From: Candidatus Methanoplasma sp.
GTDB taxonomy: Archaea; Thermoplasmatota; Thermoplasmata; Methanomassiliicoccales; Methanomethylophilaceae
Assembly (NCBI GenBank): GCA_031283015.1
Contig: JAITCQ010000002.1
Coordinates: 1-33,152, forward strand
Length of the DNA stretch: 33,152 nucleotides
Reading direction: 5' to 3'
Below, piece after piece: positions 20,465-29,042 of this stretch (position 1 is the stretch's first letter; each line of letters starts with the position of its first letter). The notes beneath the pieces are model-generated. The model saw nothing but the letters and a program-made list of their open reading frames with translations, did no database searches and was not told the DNA's origin. Both the position numbers and the translations under genes were made by a program.

Positions 20465-21707
20465 TAGCAGAGACGGCGTGATGATCTTCGGCGGCATACC
20501 GGTCACGGAGATCGCGGAAGAGTTCGGAACTCCCGTCTACGTAACCGACGAAGTGCGGCTGAGGGAGAACTACCGCAATGTCCACCATGCGTTCTCCAAA
20601 CACATGAACACCGAGATCCACTACGCCTGCAAGGCGAACACTAGCCTCGCGATACTGAAGATACTTGAGCGGGAAGGCTCCGGCATCGACGCCGTGTCCG
20701 TCGGAGAGGTGATGACCTGTCTTAAGGCGGGCTTCACGCCCGACAGGATACTGTACACTGGCACCAGCGTAAGCAACGACGAGCTGAGGGCGGTAACGGA
20801 TCTGGGCGTGATGGTCAACGTTGATTCCCTGTCGGAACTCGAAAGACTCGCTAAGATCAAGAAGGGGATCCCGGTATCGTTCAGGATCACCCCCGGCGTA
20901 GGCTCCGGGCACAGCAGCAAGGTCGTCACCGGCGCGAAGGGATCGAAGTTCGGGATCCCGATCAAGGATGCGGTCGGGGCGTATCTTAGAGCGAGGGAAC
21001 TCGGTTTCGAACCCAAGGGGATCCACGTGCACATCGGGTCGGGAGGCCAGTCCGTGGAACCGTTCACGGAGGCCATGGAGGTCCTCATAGAGATCACCAA
21101 CGATCTGAAGGACAGGGGGATCGACCTCGAGTTCATAGACATCGGCGGGGGGATCGGCGTGCCTTACCGCCCGAACGAGCCCGAGATGGATGTGAACGAA
21201 CTCGGCAGGGACCTTACCGAGATGATACTGGAGGAAACGGACATAAGAACAATAAAGCTTGAGCCTGGAAGATACATCGTGTGCGACACCACCGTCCTTC
21301 TGACGAGATGCGTCGACGTGAAGGACGCGGGCGTCAAGAGATACGTGGGCGTGGACGCGGGATTCAACACCCTGGTCCGACCGGCCATGTACGACTCCTA
21401 TCACCATGCCGCGATCGGCAATAAGTTCGGGAGGGCGTGCACCTCGAAATACGATATCGTCGGCCCCATCTGCGAAACGGGGGACTGCCTGGCACATGAC
21501 CGCGCGCTCCCCGATCCCGAAGAGGGGGACGTGGTCGTCATATATAACGCGGGGGCATACGGGTTCTCGATGTCGAGCAACTACAACTCGCGCCCGCTTT
21601 GCAGGGAAGTGCTCGTGAACAACGGCAAGATGGAACTGATAAGAGATTCCGAGCGCGTAGAGGAACAGTGGAGACACCAACGGATACCTGAGAGGCTCAT
21701 CAGATGA
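20451..21707 (+). CDS. lysA: Diaminopimelate decarboxylase
   Basis: The protein has 418 residues from ATG 20451, overlapping lysC by 14 bp. It is a fold-III PLP enzyme. The Schiff-base Lys61 lies in EIHYACKANTSLAILK. The HVHIGSGGQS motif, DIGGGIGVPY and EPGRYIV bind PLP phosphate and substrate. The C-terminal CETGDCLAHDR carries the catalytic Cys that comes from the partner subunit, and GAYGFSMSSNYN follows. It converts meso-diaminopimelate to lysine. The pathway's last gene product is encoded before dapF and dapL, so gene order does not follow reaction order. Confidence 0.95.
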   Translation: MRDYDSRDGVMIFGGIPVTEIAEEFGTPVYVTDEVRLRENYRNVHHAFSKHMNTEIHYACKANTSLAILKILEREGSGIDAVSVGEVMTCLKAGFTPDRILYTGTSVSNDELRAVTDLGVMVNVDSLSELERLAKIKKGIPVSFRITPGVGSGHSSKVVTGAKGSKFGIPIKDAVGAYLRARELGFEPKGIHVHIGSGGQSVEPFTEAMEVLIEITNDLKDRGIDLEFIDIGGGIGVPYRPNEPEMDVNELGRDLTEMILEETDIRTIKLEPGRYIVCDTTVLLTRCVDVKDAGVKRYVGVDAGFNTLVRPAMYDSYHHAAIGNKFGRACTSKYDIVGPICETGDCLAHDRALPDPEEGDVVVIYNAGAYGFSMSSNYNSRPLCREVLVNNGKMELIRDSERVEEQWRHQRIPERLIR

Positions 21708-22537
21708 AATTCTGGAAATACCATGGGATCGGAAACGATTTCGTACTCATAGACGGCATAAGCGAGGACGTCGAGATAGACAGCGAGAGATGCAAGCTTA
21801 TCTGCGACCGGAACTACGGGATCGGAGCGGACGGGGTGGTGTTCCTGCTTCCGGGAAAGAACGCGGACGTGAGCATGAGGATCATCAATGCGGACGGCTC
21901 GGAGGCCGAGATGTGCGGTAACGGGATAAGGTGCCTTGCGAAGCACGCATACGACTTCAAGATCGTCGGCAAAGAGGAGATCTCGGTCGGTACCCCCGCG
22001 GGGATCAAGACCACAAAGGTGTTCCTTGACGGAGGGAAGGTCACCACAGTGATGGTGGACATGGGCGCCCCGATCCTTGATGGGAGGTCCATACCGATAG
22101 ATCACGACGGCGAGTTCATAGACCAGCCGTTCGCGCTGGATGGTCTTAACATAAAGGGGAGCGCGGTGTCGATGGGCAACCCCCACTTCGTCACGTTCTC
22201 GGACCTGAGCGAGAACGAGACCGATAGGCTCGGACCGATGATCGAGAGGCATCCTTTCTTCCCAAGAAGGACGAACGTCGAGTTCTGCAAGATCAGGGAC
22301 GGGAACATTTACATCAAAGTATACGAAAGAGGGGCCAGATGGACGCTGGCCTGCGGCACTGGCGCATGCGCGTCCGCCACGGCGGCGGCGCTGAACGGAA
22401 TGGTGCCGTTCGATGAGCCGGTCGACGTGCGTCTTCCGGGAGGATGGTTGAAAATAACAGTGGCCAAAGACCTTAGCCGCGTTCGCATGGAGGGGCCTGC
22501 GGCGCTGGTGTATGAAGGGAATATCATGGATGAGTGA
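21704..22537 (+). CDS. dapF: Diaminopimelate epimerase
   Basis: The protein has 277 residues. It starts with WKYHGIGNDFVLID, the DapF opening. The two catalytic cysteines are in AEMCGNGIRC and LACGTGACAS, in the symmetric halves of the fold. It turns LL- into meso-diaminopimelate. The start overlaps the lysA stop by 4 bp and the end overlaps dapL by 8 bp. Confidence 0.95.
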   Translation: MKFWKYHGIGNDFVLIDGISEDVEIDSERCKLICDRNYGIGADGVVFLLPGKNADVSMRIINADGSEAEMCGNGIRCLAKHAYDFKIVGKEEISVGTPAGIKTTKVFLDGGKVTTVMVDMGAPILDGRSIPIDHDGEFIDQPFALDGLNIKGSAVSMGNPHFVTFSDLSENETDRLGPMIERHPFFPRRTNVEFCKIRDGNIYIKVYERGARWTLACGTGACASATAAALNGMVPFDEPVDVRLPGGWLKITVAKDLSRVRMEGPAALVYEGNIMDE

Positions 22538-23711
22538 TATATTGACAAATTTTGAGCAATCTGAAAGACTCAAGAAACTGCCGCCGTACCTTTTCGTAAG
22601 GTTAGAGGAGCTTGCGGCGACCAAGAGGAAAGAGGGCATGGATATGATCGACTTCGGCATCGGGGATCCCGATCTCCCGACCCCGGACAAGATCGTGAAG
22701 TCGCTGCAGATAGCGGCCGAGGACAACGAGAATCAGAAATACTCGTCGTCGCAGGGCGAGAAGGACCTGAGAGAAGCGGTGGCAAGATGGTATAAAAAAA
22801 GGTTCGGGGTGGACGTGGACCCAAAGACCCAGGTGTGTATAACATTGGGGTCGAAGGAAGCGATATTCAACATATCCCAAGCGTTCGTCAACCCGGAAGA
22901 GATCATCATAGCTCCAAGTCCGGGGTACCCCGTGTATTCGGGGGCGTCGGCGCTCTTCAACGAGGCCAGATGCGCCTCCGTCCCCCTCAGGGAGGATAAC
23001 GGTTGGCTGCTGGACGTGGAGGAATGCCCGAGGGACGCAAAGATGCTTTACCTCAACTACCCGAACAACCCGACCGGAGCTACCTGCGATCTCCCGTATC
23101 TCAGGAAGGTCTACGAATGGTGCAGGAGCACCAACACCATACTGTGCTACGACAACGCCTACTCGGAGATGTGTTACGACGACTACCGCGCCCCGTCCAT
23201 TCTTCAGGCCGGGCCGGACTGCATAGAGTTCGGATCGTTCTCCAAAACGTTCAACATGACGGGGTTCAGGCTCGGATATGCGGTAGGCCACCCGGACCTT
23301 GTGGCGGGACTCAAGAAATGCAAAGGCCAGATAGACTCAGGGGCCCCCATCTTCATACAGAAGGCGGGAATAACCGCCCTTGATATGTACGGCGAGGACG
23401 GCACGCCGCCCGGCATGATAAGGAGCAACATGGCCGCCTATGCCGAAAGGAGAGAGGTCCTCGTCAACGGCCTCAGGGAACTGGGATTCGACGTGGCCAT
23501 GCCCAAAGGGACGTTCTACGTATGGTTCAACTGCGGTATGCCGTCGGACGAGTTCACGGAGAAGATGATCGACCTGGGCATCATCGTGACGCCGGGGCCG
23601 GGATTCGGGCTGTCGGCCGAAGGCTACGTGCGCATGACTGTCACCGAACCCGTGGAACGCATAAAGGACGCGCTGCTGAGGATGAAACGCGGCGGCATCG
23701 GCCGCGCGTGA
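22530..23711 (+). CDS. dapL: LL-diaminopimelate aminotransferase
   Basis: The protein has 393 residues from ATG 22530, overlapping the dapF stop. It is a class I/II aminotransferase: IDFGIGDPDLPTP, YLNYPNNPTGA, YDNAYSEM and PLP-lysine K239 in FGSFSKTFNMTGFRLGY. The sequence alone resembles several aminotransferases. Its place after dapF, and the lack of dapD, dapC and dapE, point to DapL, which makes LL-DAP from tetrahydrodipicolinate in one step with glutamate. It completes the route and ends the operon. The pgk gene converges 6 bp downstream. Confidence 0.88.
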   Translation: MSDILTNFEQSERLKKLPPYLFVRLEELAATKRKEGMDMIDFGIGDPDLPTPDKIVKSLQIAAEDNENQKYSSSQGEKDLREAVARWYKKRFGVDVDPKTQVCITLGSKEAIFNISQAFVNPEEIIIAPSPGYPVYSGASALFNEARCASVPLREDNGWLLDVEECPRDAKMLYLNYPNNPTGATCDLPYLRKVYEWCRSTNTILCYDNAYSEMCYDDYRAPSILQAGPDCIEFGSFSKTFNMTGFRLGYAVGHPDLVAGLKKCKGQIDSGAPIFIQKAGITALDMYGEDGTPPGMIRSNMAAYAERREVLVNGLRELGFDVAMPKGTFYVWFNCGMPSDEFTEKMIDLGIIVTPGPGFGLSAEGYVRMTVTEPVERIKDALLRMKRGGIGRA

Positions 23712-23717
23712 CGCCGT

Positions 23718-24950
23718 TCACTTGGTCCCAAACTTCTTCCTCGAATACTTAAGGGCCTCTATCACCGGCAGCGGCTCCTGCAGAAGGAACGTTTCCAGCG
23801 CACCGCCTCCGGTGCTTACGTAGGATATCCTGTCGGCAAGGTCGAACCCCTCGGCGGCGCCGGCTGTGTGCCCTCCGCCCAGCACGGACAGCCCTTTGCT
23901 TTCGACCATCGCCATGATGAGCTGTTTGGTCCCGGACTCGAACCCGGGCTTCTCGAACATTCCGGCGGGGCCAGACATGAAGGACGTCTTCGAAGAGAGT
24001 ATGACCTTCCTGAATTTATCGATCGTCTGATCGCCAATGTCCAACGCGGGTTCTGCCGTCGGCATGTCCCCTATGTTGACGCACACCCTCCCGCCGTTCC
24101 TCTCCACCGCCACGTCGACCGGAAGAAGCACTTTCTGCCCGTATTTCGCAAGGACGTCCCTGGCCGCCTGGAAGTTCTTCTCCGTGAGTTCGCTTGCGAG
24201 GACCTTGCTGCTTGCCTCCCCGATGTCGACGCCCCTCGCGAGCAGGAATGCGTTCCCGGCCAGACCGACCACGATGACCGTGTCGGCTATGCCGCTGCCC
24301 AGCACGCGGTCTATCATGAAGGGGATGTCAGCGAACTTCGCTCCGCCCAGAATGAAGACGGACGGCTGCCTCGGTTTCTCAAGTATCGTTTTGAGGGCGT
24401 ATATCTCCCTGGCCATAAGCCTTCCGGACGCGGAGGGCAGCTTCATCGGGAAACCGACAAGGGAGCATTGCGAACGGTGAGATGCGCCGAATGCGTCGCA
24501 AACATAATAATCAAGAAGGGGGGACAGCTCCGCGACAAGTTCCGCCTCTGCGTGCTGGGACATTTCCGCCGTGACAGATTCGCAATCCATCTCCCTCACG
24601 TTGCCCAGCAGGATCACCTCCCCCGACCTCATTCCGGCTATCGCCTCTTTAGCTTCGGATCCGATGATGTCGTTAACGTACCTGACCGGTGCGTTGAGGT
24701 TCTTCGACAGACGGGATGCGTGCTGTTCCAGGTCCGTGAAGTCCCATGCGCCTTTCCTGCTCTGGTGCGCAAGTATCACCACCTTCGCCCGCTTTCCGAT
24801 AAGTTCCCTTACGGTGGGGACTATGCTCCTTATCCTTGCGTCGTTCAGTATCCTGAGCGTCTTCTTGTCGAGCGGACAGTTGATGTCCACCCTTAAAAGG
24901 ACCGTCCTGTCCTTGAAATTGAAATCCTCGAGCGTGTTGAAGTCCTTCGT
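23718..24950 (-). CDS. pgk: Phosphoglycerate kinase
   Basis: About 410 residues if the frame is read from ACG 24950. The obvious GTG at 24890 would cut off the first beta strand (DFNFKDRTVLLRVDIN), which contains conserved PGK residues. Upstream of 24890 the frame is open and homologous in style, with no ATG, GTG or TTG. GGTGAG sits 5-9 nt before ACG 24950, exactly where a start codon would be expected, so a non-standard ACG start or a base change is likely. The rest is clear PGK: RIRSIVPTVREL, VILAHQSRKG, VCDAFGASHRS, FILGGAKFAD, FMSGPAGMFE and TGGGALE. It follows gap and makes ATP from 1,3-bisphosphoglycerate, or runs in reverse in gluconeogenesis. Confidence 0.9.
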   Translation of the reverse strand, partial: TKDFNTLEDFNFKDRTVLLRVDINCPLDKKTLRILNDARIRSIVPTVRELIGKRAKVVILAHQSRKGAWDFTDLEQHASRLSKNLNAPVRYVNDIIGSEAKEAIAGMRSGEVILLGNVREMDCESVTAEMSQHAEAELVAELSPLLDYYVCDAFGASHRSQCSLVGFPMKLPSASGRLMAREIYALKTILEKPRQPSVFILGGAKFADIPFMIDRVLGSGIADTVIVVGLAGNAFLLARGVDIGEASSKVLASELTEKNFQAARDVLAKYGQKVLLPVDVAVERNGGRVCVNIGDMPTAEPALDIGDQTIDKFRKVILSSKTSFMSGPAGMFEKPGFESGTKQLIMAMVESKGLSVLGGGHTAGAAEGFDLADRISYVSTGGGALETFLLQEPLPVIEALKYSRKKFGTK

Positions 24951-24960
24951 AGTCTCACCT

Positions 24961-25977
24961 TTACCGAACGATGCCCAGAGCTTTGTTCGTCTTCGAGACG
25001 GACGCGCACGCGTCCTCCTCCAGCTTGCACATGGACCGTATGCAGTCCACGTTCTCCGGCACGACGTCCGACTCCTGATGCACAGCCTGATAATAATAAA
25101 GCATCCTGCCGACCGCTTTCACGCCGTCCTCCCACACGACCACCTCGTACATGTCGGACCTGTCTCTTCCGAGGTCCTTTCCGAGTTCCATTATCTCCGC
25201 GGTGCCTTTCAGCCCGCTGCCGCTCTTTATCAGCTTTACGCGGGGGGATGCTCGCATTATCTCGAGTATCTCTTCCGTGGAGGACTCCTTCTGGAGTTCG
25301 GCCGTCACCGTGTGGAGGTGCATCAGGGTGGTCGACGCTTTGATCGCCATCGTGTTGATGTTCAGCCACGGCATCACGCTTTTAACATCCGGGCCGTGGT
25401 GCGTCGGCAGTTTCACGATCGGCTCCAGCCCGTTTATAGGGCCGCTTTTGCTGTCGCCGGGGTCCGCAGCCCTTCTGACGAGCGTGGCGTAGACATTTGT
25501 TACCTTGATCTTCCGGTCAATGGGGAAAAGGGTCCTGAGAAGTCCGGTTGTGTTGCATGAGACCACCCTTGAAAATTGCGCGCCCCAGGATTCGCTGTAG
25601 TTCGCCGTGGAGTTGAAAGAGATGCCCGTAAGGCTGTGGTCCTCTCCCCCTTGGAATATCGCTTTTATTCCCGCCGCCTCGTACTCGGCCTTGTACGTCT
25701 CCCCCACGTCGCCGGGGGTGCAGTCAACGATTATCTCCGCCGCTTTGTACAGGTCCTTAATGGTCCCTTTGACGGGCATGCCCGCCGATCCGAACGCCTT
25801 AAGGCTTCCCTCTGGAACATAAAGGTCGAATCCCATATCAAGGGCGGTCTGCGCTTCGAAGGTGGGCCTCGTCTTCGTCACTCCCGAGATCTCCATATCC
25901 TCCTGCTTGCTCACCGCGGCGGCCACTCTTTTGCCGATCGTGCCGTAACCGTTTATCCCCACCTTTACTTTAGACAT
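24961..25977 (-). CDS. gap: Archaeal glyceraldehyde-3-phosphate dehydrogenase (phosphorylating)
   Basis: The protein has 338 residues from ATG 25977, with the frame's earlier ATG discarded because the TATA-like TTATTTTATT (25998-26007) lies 26 bp before 25977. N-terminal KVGINGYGTIGKRV is the Rossmann motif of the archaeal type. The catalytic cysteine is Cys141 in RVVSCNTTGLLRTL. LPTHHGPDVKSV and HLHTV supply the archaeal active-site His region. It interconverts glyceraldehyde-3-phosphate and 1,3-bisphosphoglycerate, mostly with NADP in this family. It forms an operon with pgk, starting upstream of it. Confidence 0.94.
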   Translation of the reverse strand: MSKVKVGINGYGTIGKRVAAAVSKQEDMEISGVTKTRPTFEAQTALDMGFDLYVPEGSLKAFGSAGMPVKGTIKDLYKAAEIIVDCTPGDVGETYKAEYEAAGIKAIFQGGEDHSLTGISFNSTANYSESWGAQFSRVVSCNTTGLLRTLFPIDRKIKVTNVYATLVRRAADPGDSKSGPINGLEPIVKLPTHHGPDVKSVMPWLNINTMAIKASTTLMHLHTVTAELQKESSTEEILEIMRASPRVKLIKSGSGLKGTAEIMELGKDLGRDRSDMYEVVVWEDGVKAVGRMLYYYQAVHQESDVVPENVDCIRSMCKLEEDACASVSKTNKALGIVR

Positions 25978-26063
25978 TGGATGCCTAACCATCTACAAAT
26001 AAAATAATCTTGCGAGCATTTGCGGGTTCCCGCCGGCCTGAGACCGCGCGGGGTTTCCCGTAA

Positions 26064-26096
26064 TTTTATATGATTGTCTTTTGATACCCTGGTGAG
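26064..26096 (+). promoter_or_regulatory. Promoter and ribosome-binding site of ilvB
   Basis: TTTTATATG starting at 26064 is the TATA box. GGTGAG at 26091-26096 lies 9 nt before ATG 26105 and next to the expected transcription start, so the leader is very short. Confidence 0.5.
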
Positions 26097-26104
26097 GCAT
26101 ACTC

Positions 26105-27778
26105 ATGAAAGGATCTAGAGCACTACTCAAAATGCTGGAGGATAAGGGAGTTGAAACAATGTTCGGGTACCCGGGCGGCGTAGTGATCCCGATCTACGAT
26201 GAAATACTTGAATCGTCGATCAGACACGTCCTCGTACGCCATGAGCAGTGCGCCGCTCACATGGCGGACGGCTTCGCCAGAGCAAGCGGCTTCCCGGGCG
26301 TGTGCATGGCCACAAGCGGCCCCGGCGCCACAAATCTGGTCACAGGCATCGCCACGGCGTATGCCGATTCGATACCAATGATCGCGTTCACCGGCCAGGT
26401 CGGCACGGGGTCCCTAGGACTCGGCGCTTTCCAGGAGGTCGACGCATACAGCCTGATGATGCCCATAACAAAGCACAACTTCAGGGTCCTGGACCTGAAA
26501 AGGCTGCCGCACGCGATACTGGAGGCCTGGGAGGTCTGCCAGACGGGAAGGCCGGGTCCGGTCCACATCGATATCCCCGTTGATCAGGTCAACGCCGAGA
26601 TCGACGAGTCGCTGTTCAAAGAGAAATACGGCATAAAGAGGATGAAGGAGGACTACTCCGGCATCGAGCAGGCGGCGCAGTGGATAAAAGAAGCGCAGAG
26701 GCCGGTCATGCTGGTGGGCGGAGGGGTCATCGGTGCCAACGCCAGCCCGGAGATAATAAAGCTTGCGGAGATGACCAACATACCGGTGATAACGCCGCTG
26801 ATGGGTATCGGCGCGATACCCACGTCCCACCCCCTATGCATGGGATCCCTAGGGATGCACGGCAGGATGTGCTCGCTCAACGCGTTCAGGGATTCCGATC
26901 TGATAATCGCCATCGGCTCGAAGTTCTCGGACAGGACGTACAGCCCTCAGACATCACCTTCTAAAACAAGCAGGGTCATCCACATCGACATCGACCCCAC
27001 GGAGTTCGACAAACACGGGAGGGAGGCCGTCAACATAACCGGCGACGCGAAGAAGGCCGCCCTGATGCTCATCGAGAAGCTGGGCGGACAGAAAAGCAGC
27101 CGCCCGGATTGGGACAAGAACATCCAAGATCTGAAGGCCCGCTGCAAGTGCAACTATGATTACGATAACGTCCCCATCATCCCCCAGAAGATAATGTACG
27201 AGATCAACAAGATCACCAGAAAGGATAAGGACATAATAATCACCACGGACGTGGGACAGAACCAGATGTGGGCGATGCACTATCTGGAGATAGACCGCCC
27301 GAGACAGCTCATATCCTCCGGCGGCTTCGGCACCATGGGATTCGGCCTTCCGTCCGCGATAGGCGCGAAAGCCGCCTGCCCGGACAAGAAGGTGATGACC
27401 ATAACCGGCGACGGCGGACTGCAGATGGTCATGCAGGACATCGCCACCTCGGTGGCGGAGGACCTCCCCGTCGTTATATGCCTGCTGAACAACGGCTGGC
27501 TGGGCATGGTCAGGCAGTGGCAGAAGCTGTTCTGGAACAAGAGATACAGCAACACCAAGCTGGGCGCCGACCCGGATTTCGTGAAGATCGCGGAGGCGTT
27601 CGGCGCGAAGGGGATACACGTCGAGAGGCCCGGAGAGATACAGGACGCCCTCAAGAACGCGTTCGCCTGCGGGGAGACCTGCCTGGTAGAGATCATGGTC
27701 GACTGCGAGGAGGACATCACCCCAATGATACCGGCGAACCCCGCGCAGCCGCTGGTCAAAGGGCGTTGCAAGTTCTAA
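26105..27778 (+). CDS. ilvB: Acetolactate synthase, catalytic subunit
   Basis: The protein has 557 residues. It is a ThDP-dependent enzyme with the catalytic Glu47 in VRHEQCAAHMADGFARASG, GVCMATSGPGATNLVTGIA, a central FAD/nucleotide-like domain, SSGGFGTMGFGLPSAIG and the ThDP motif GDGGLQMVMQDIAT ending in LLNNGWLGMVRQWQ. It joins two pyruvates to acetolactate, or pyruvate plus 2-ketobutyrate, at the start of valine and isoleucine synthesis. The regulatory subunit ilvN, usually next door, is missing here. ilvC lies 1.26 kb further along, beyond an AT-rich insert. Confidence 0.94.
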   Translation: MKGSRALLKMLEDKGVETMFGYPGGVVIPIYDEILESSIRHVLVRHEQCAAHMADGFARASGFPGVCMATSGPGATNLVTGIATAYADSIPMIAFTGQVGTGSLGLGAFQEVDAYSLMMPITKHNFRVLDLKRLPHAILEAWEVCQTGRPGPVHIDIPVDQVNAEIDESLFKEKYGIKRMKEDYSGIEQAAQWIKEAQRPVMLVGGGVIGANASPEIIKLAEMTNIPVITPLMGIGAIPTSHPLCMGSLGMHGRMCSLNAFRDSDLIIAIGSKFSDRTYSPQTSPSKTSRVIHIDIDPTEFDKHGREAVNITGDAKKAALMLIEKLGGQKSSRPDWDKNIQDLKARCKCNYDYDNVPIIPQKIMYEINKITRKDKDIIITTDVGQNQMWAMHYLEIDRPRQLISSGGFGTMGFGLPSAIGAKAACPDKKVMTITGDGGLQMVMQDIATSVAEDLPVVICLLNNGWLGMVRQWQKLFWNKRYSNTKLGADPDFVKIAEAFGAKGIHVERPGEIQDALKNAFACGETCLVEIMVDCEEDITPMIPANPAQPLVKGRCKF

Positions 27779-27785
27779 ACTCAAC

Positions 27786-27820
27786 TTTCAGGCCGCCAGA
27801 ACGAAAGCGGTGGCCTGAAA
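27786..27820 (+). terminator. Stem-loop after ilvB
   Basis: TTTCAGGCCGCC pairs with GGTGGCCTGAAA (12 bp including one G-T pair) around an 11-nt loop, starting 8 bp past the ilvB stop. There is only a weak T run beyond it. It may end the ilvB transcript or mark the border of the AT-rich insert. Confidence 0.45.
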
Positions 27821-27838
27821 TTCCACTCTAGATAAGCA

Positions 27839-27845
27839 TATATAT
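27839..27845 (+). promoter_or_regulatory. TATA box for the DIP1984-family gene
   Basis: TATATAT is centred 26 bp before ATG 27868, indicating a leaderless transcript and arguing against the upstream ATG 27850. Confidence 0.5.
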
Positions 27846-27867
27846 CGACATGTGTCTCTATAAAAGC

Positions 27868-28314
27868 ATGGTACAGACACTTGGTGAAGAGCTGTTACGT
27901 CGTTCGGAAACTAAGAAGGAAATAGAAAACATACAAAGCAGGATCCACGCAAACCTTTGGGTCCGGGAGAATGGCAGCCCCCTCGAAGACCCAAAGGAGT
28001 TGATCAAAGAGGCCTTAAGAATGAGTGATACTCTTTTTTGGCAGACCAAAATGATCAATGCCGTCAATAACAGGACGATGTTGCTGACCAATATGTCCCT
28101 ATCCGAAGCGATTGTCGAAAGGGAAATGATGATAAGAAATAGAAATATCCTTAACAAGGTCGTTGATGCGGCACAGAAAAGAGAGCAAACCGAAGTAAAA
28201 ATGGTCATAGCCGTTTCCATGGAGGAGATACGGAGCGATATCAATTTGCTTTCGATGAAAATCAAAGCGTTGGAGACAGAGATCCAGAAATTGAACTGGA
28301 AAACAGAAATATGA
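27868..28314 (+). CDS. DIP1984-family (septicolysin-like) helical protein
   Basis: The protein has 148 residues from ATG 27868. It is almost entirely helical with heptad-like repeats (LGEELLRRSETKKEIENIQ at the N-terminus, IKALETEIQKLNWKTEI at the C-terminus). The pattern of an N-terminal SRIHANLWVREN segment, a middle INAVNNRTML and the closing QKLNWKTEI recalls the bacterial DIP1984/septicolysin family as I remember it. Its function is not known. It is more AT-rich than its neighbours and lies between ilvB and ilvC, so it may have arrived by transfer. The family name is a moderate-confidence recognition. Confidence 0.65.
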   Translation: MVQTLGEELLRRSETKKEIENIQSRIHANLWVRENGSPLEDPKELIKEALRMSDTLFWQTKMINAVNNRTMLLTNMSLSEAIVEREMMIRNRNILNKVVDAAQKREQTEVKMVIAVSMEEIRSDINLLSMKIKALETEIQKLNWKTEI

Positions 28315-28587
28315 GGAGAAATCGTTGAGGGTAGTCTGTGAACAGAGGCGGGCAGGAAAGCAAAAATCCCTTTGTGGTTTGATCGTTGGGCATGGGACCG
28401 CCCGGAGACTGATCTCCCTGCAGTCCGTTAAGTCCAATACAAATCAAATTCTTATGGGTCATAATTTATGCCTTATAACCACTTGCCGATCTGCCACAGA
28501 CGAGGGCGGGTAAGGGGACGACGGTTTTTCGGAAATCCAAGGCTATGATGTGGATAATGACTATAGGTATCTCAACGATACAGAATC
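28315..28587. other. Gene-free part of the AT-rich insert
   Basis: No gene was recognised. A small stem GGAGA/TCTCC (28403-28416) is enclosed by GGGAC/GTCC arms. The stretch is AT-rich like the genes around it and unlike ilvB and ilvC. Confidence 0.35.
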
Positions 28588-28908
28588 GTGGACCTTGCAG
28601 ACATCATATGCACCAAAGAATTGACATTCGAGGAAGTGTGTGAAATAGTTAGGCCTATAGCTGCAAAATACAATGTCGAACGCATCTATCTGTTCGGATC
28701 TAGGGCCCGCTGGGACAATAGGCGCGACAGCGATTACGATTTCTGTGTTTATCTGGGTCAGACAAGAGACCCGCTCCGGATCTGCAGTCTGATATGCGAC
28801 CTTGAGTCCGCACTCAGAAAGAAAGTGGATTTGGTCAGCGAGCACGCCTTACTGCCGGAGACCCTCCGGGAGGTGTTGGCGGATGGAAAGCTCGTCTACA
28901 AAGCGTGA
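28588..28908 (+). CDS. MNT-domain nucleotidyltransferase (MntA-like antitoxin)
   Basis: The protein has 106 residues from GTG 28588. It is a minimal nucleotidyltransferase of the pol-beta fold. YLFGSRARWDNRRDSDYDF holds the GS-x10-D-x-D motif (Gly37-Ser38, Asp49, Asp51), and Asp81 in KKVDLVS is the third acidic residue. MntA proteins neutralise HEPN-type HepT RNases by adding AMP to a tyrosine. The usual hepT gene should follow directly, but only a short remnant-like frame is present at 28883. It is AT-rich and lies in the insert between ilvB and ilvC. Confidence 0.85.
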   Translation: MDLADIICTKELTFEEVCEIVRPIAAKYNVERIYLFGSRARWDNRRDSDYDFCVYLGQTRDPLRICSLICDLESALRKKVDLVSEHALLPETLREVLADGKLVYKA

Positions 28909-28942
28909 CATTGACAAATTGGGGAGAGAAAAATCTGACTGA
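28883..28942 (+). pseudogene. Possible truncated HepT (HEPN) remnant
   Basis: ATG 28883 overlaps the end of the MNT gene in a different frame, the normal position for hepT. The 19-residue product contains TKRDIDKLGREK, like the N-terminus of HEPN proteins, then stops at TGA 28940-28942. The RX4HXY ribonuclease motif is missing. It is short, so this could be chance. Confidence 0.3.
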
Positions 28943-29042
28943 AATAGACATTTTCCATTTGCGTTCTTTGTGAGATCGTCCAACCCTGCGATAAGTATTA
29001 GTGTACCGAAGAAATGAACCTCTTAGCATAAGGTGGATATAA

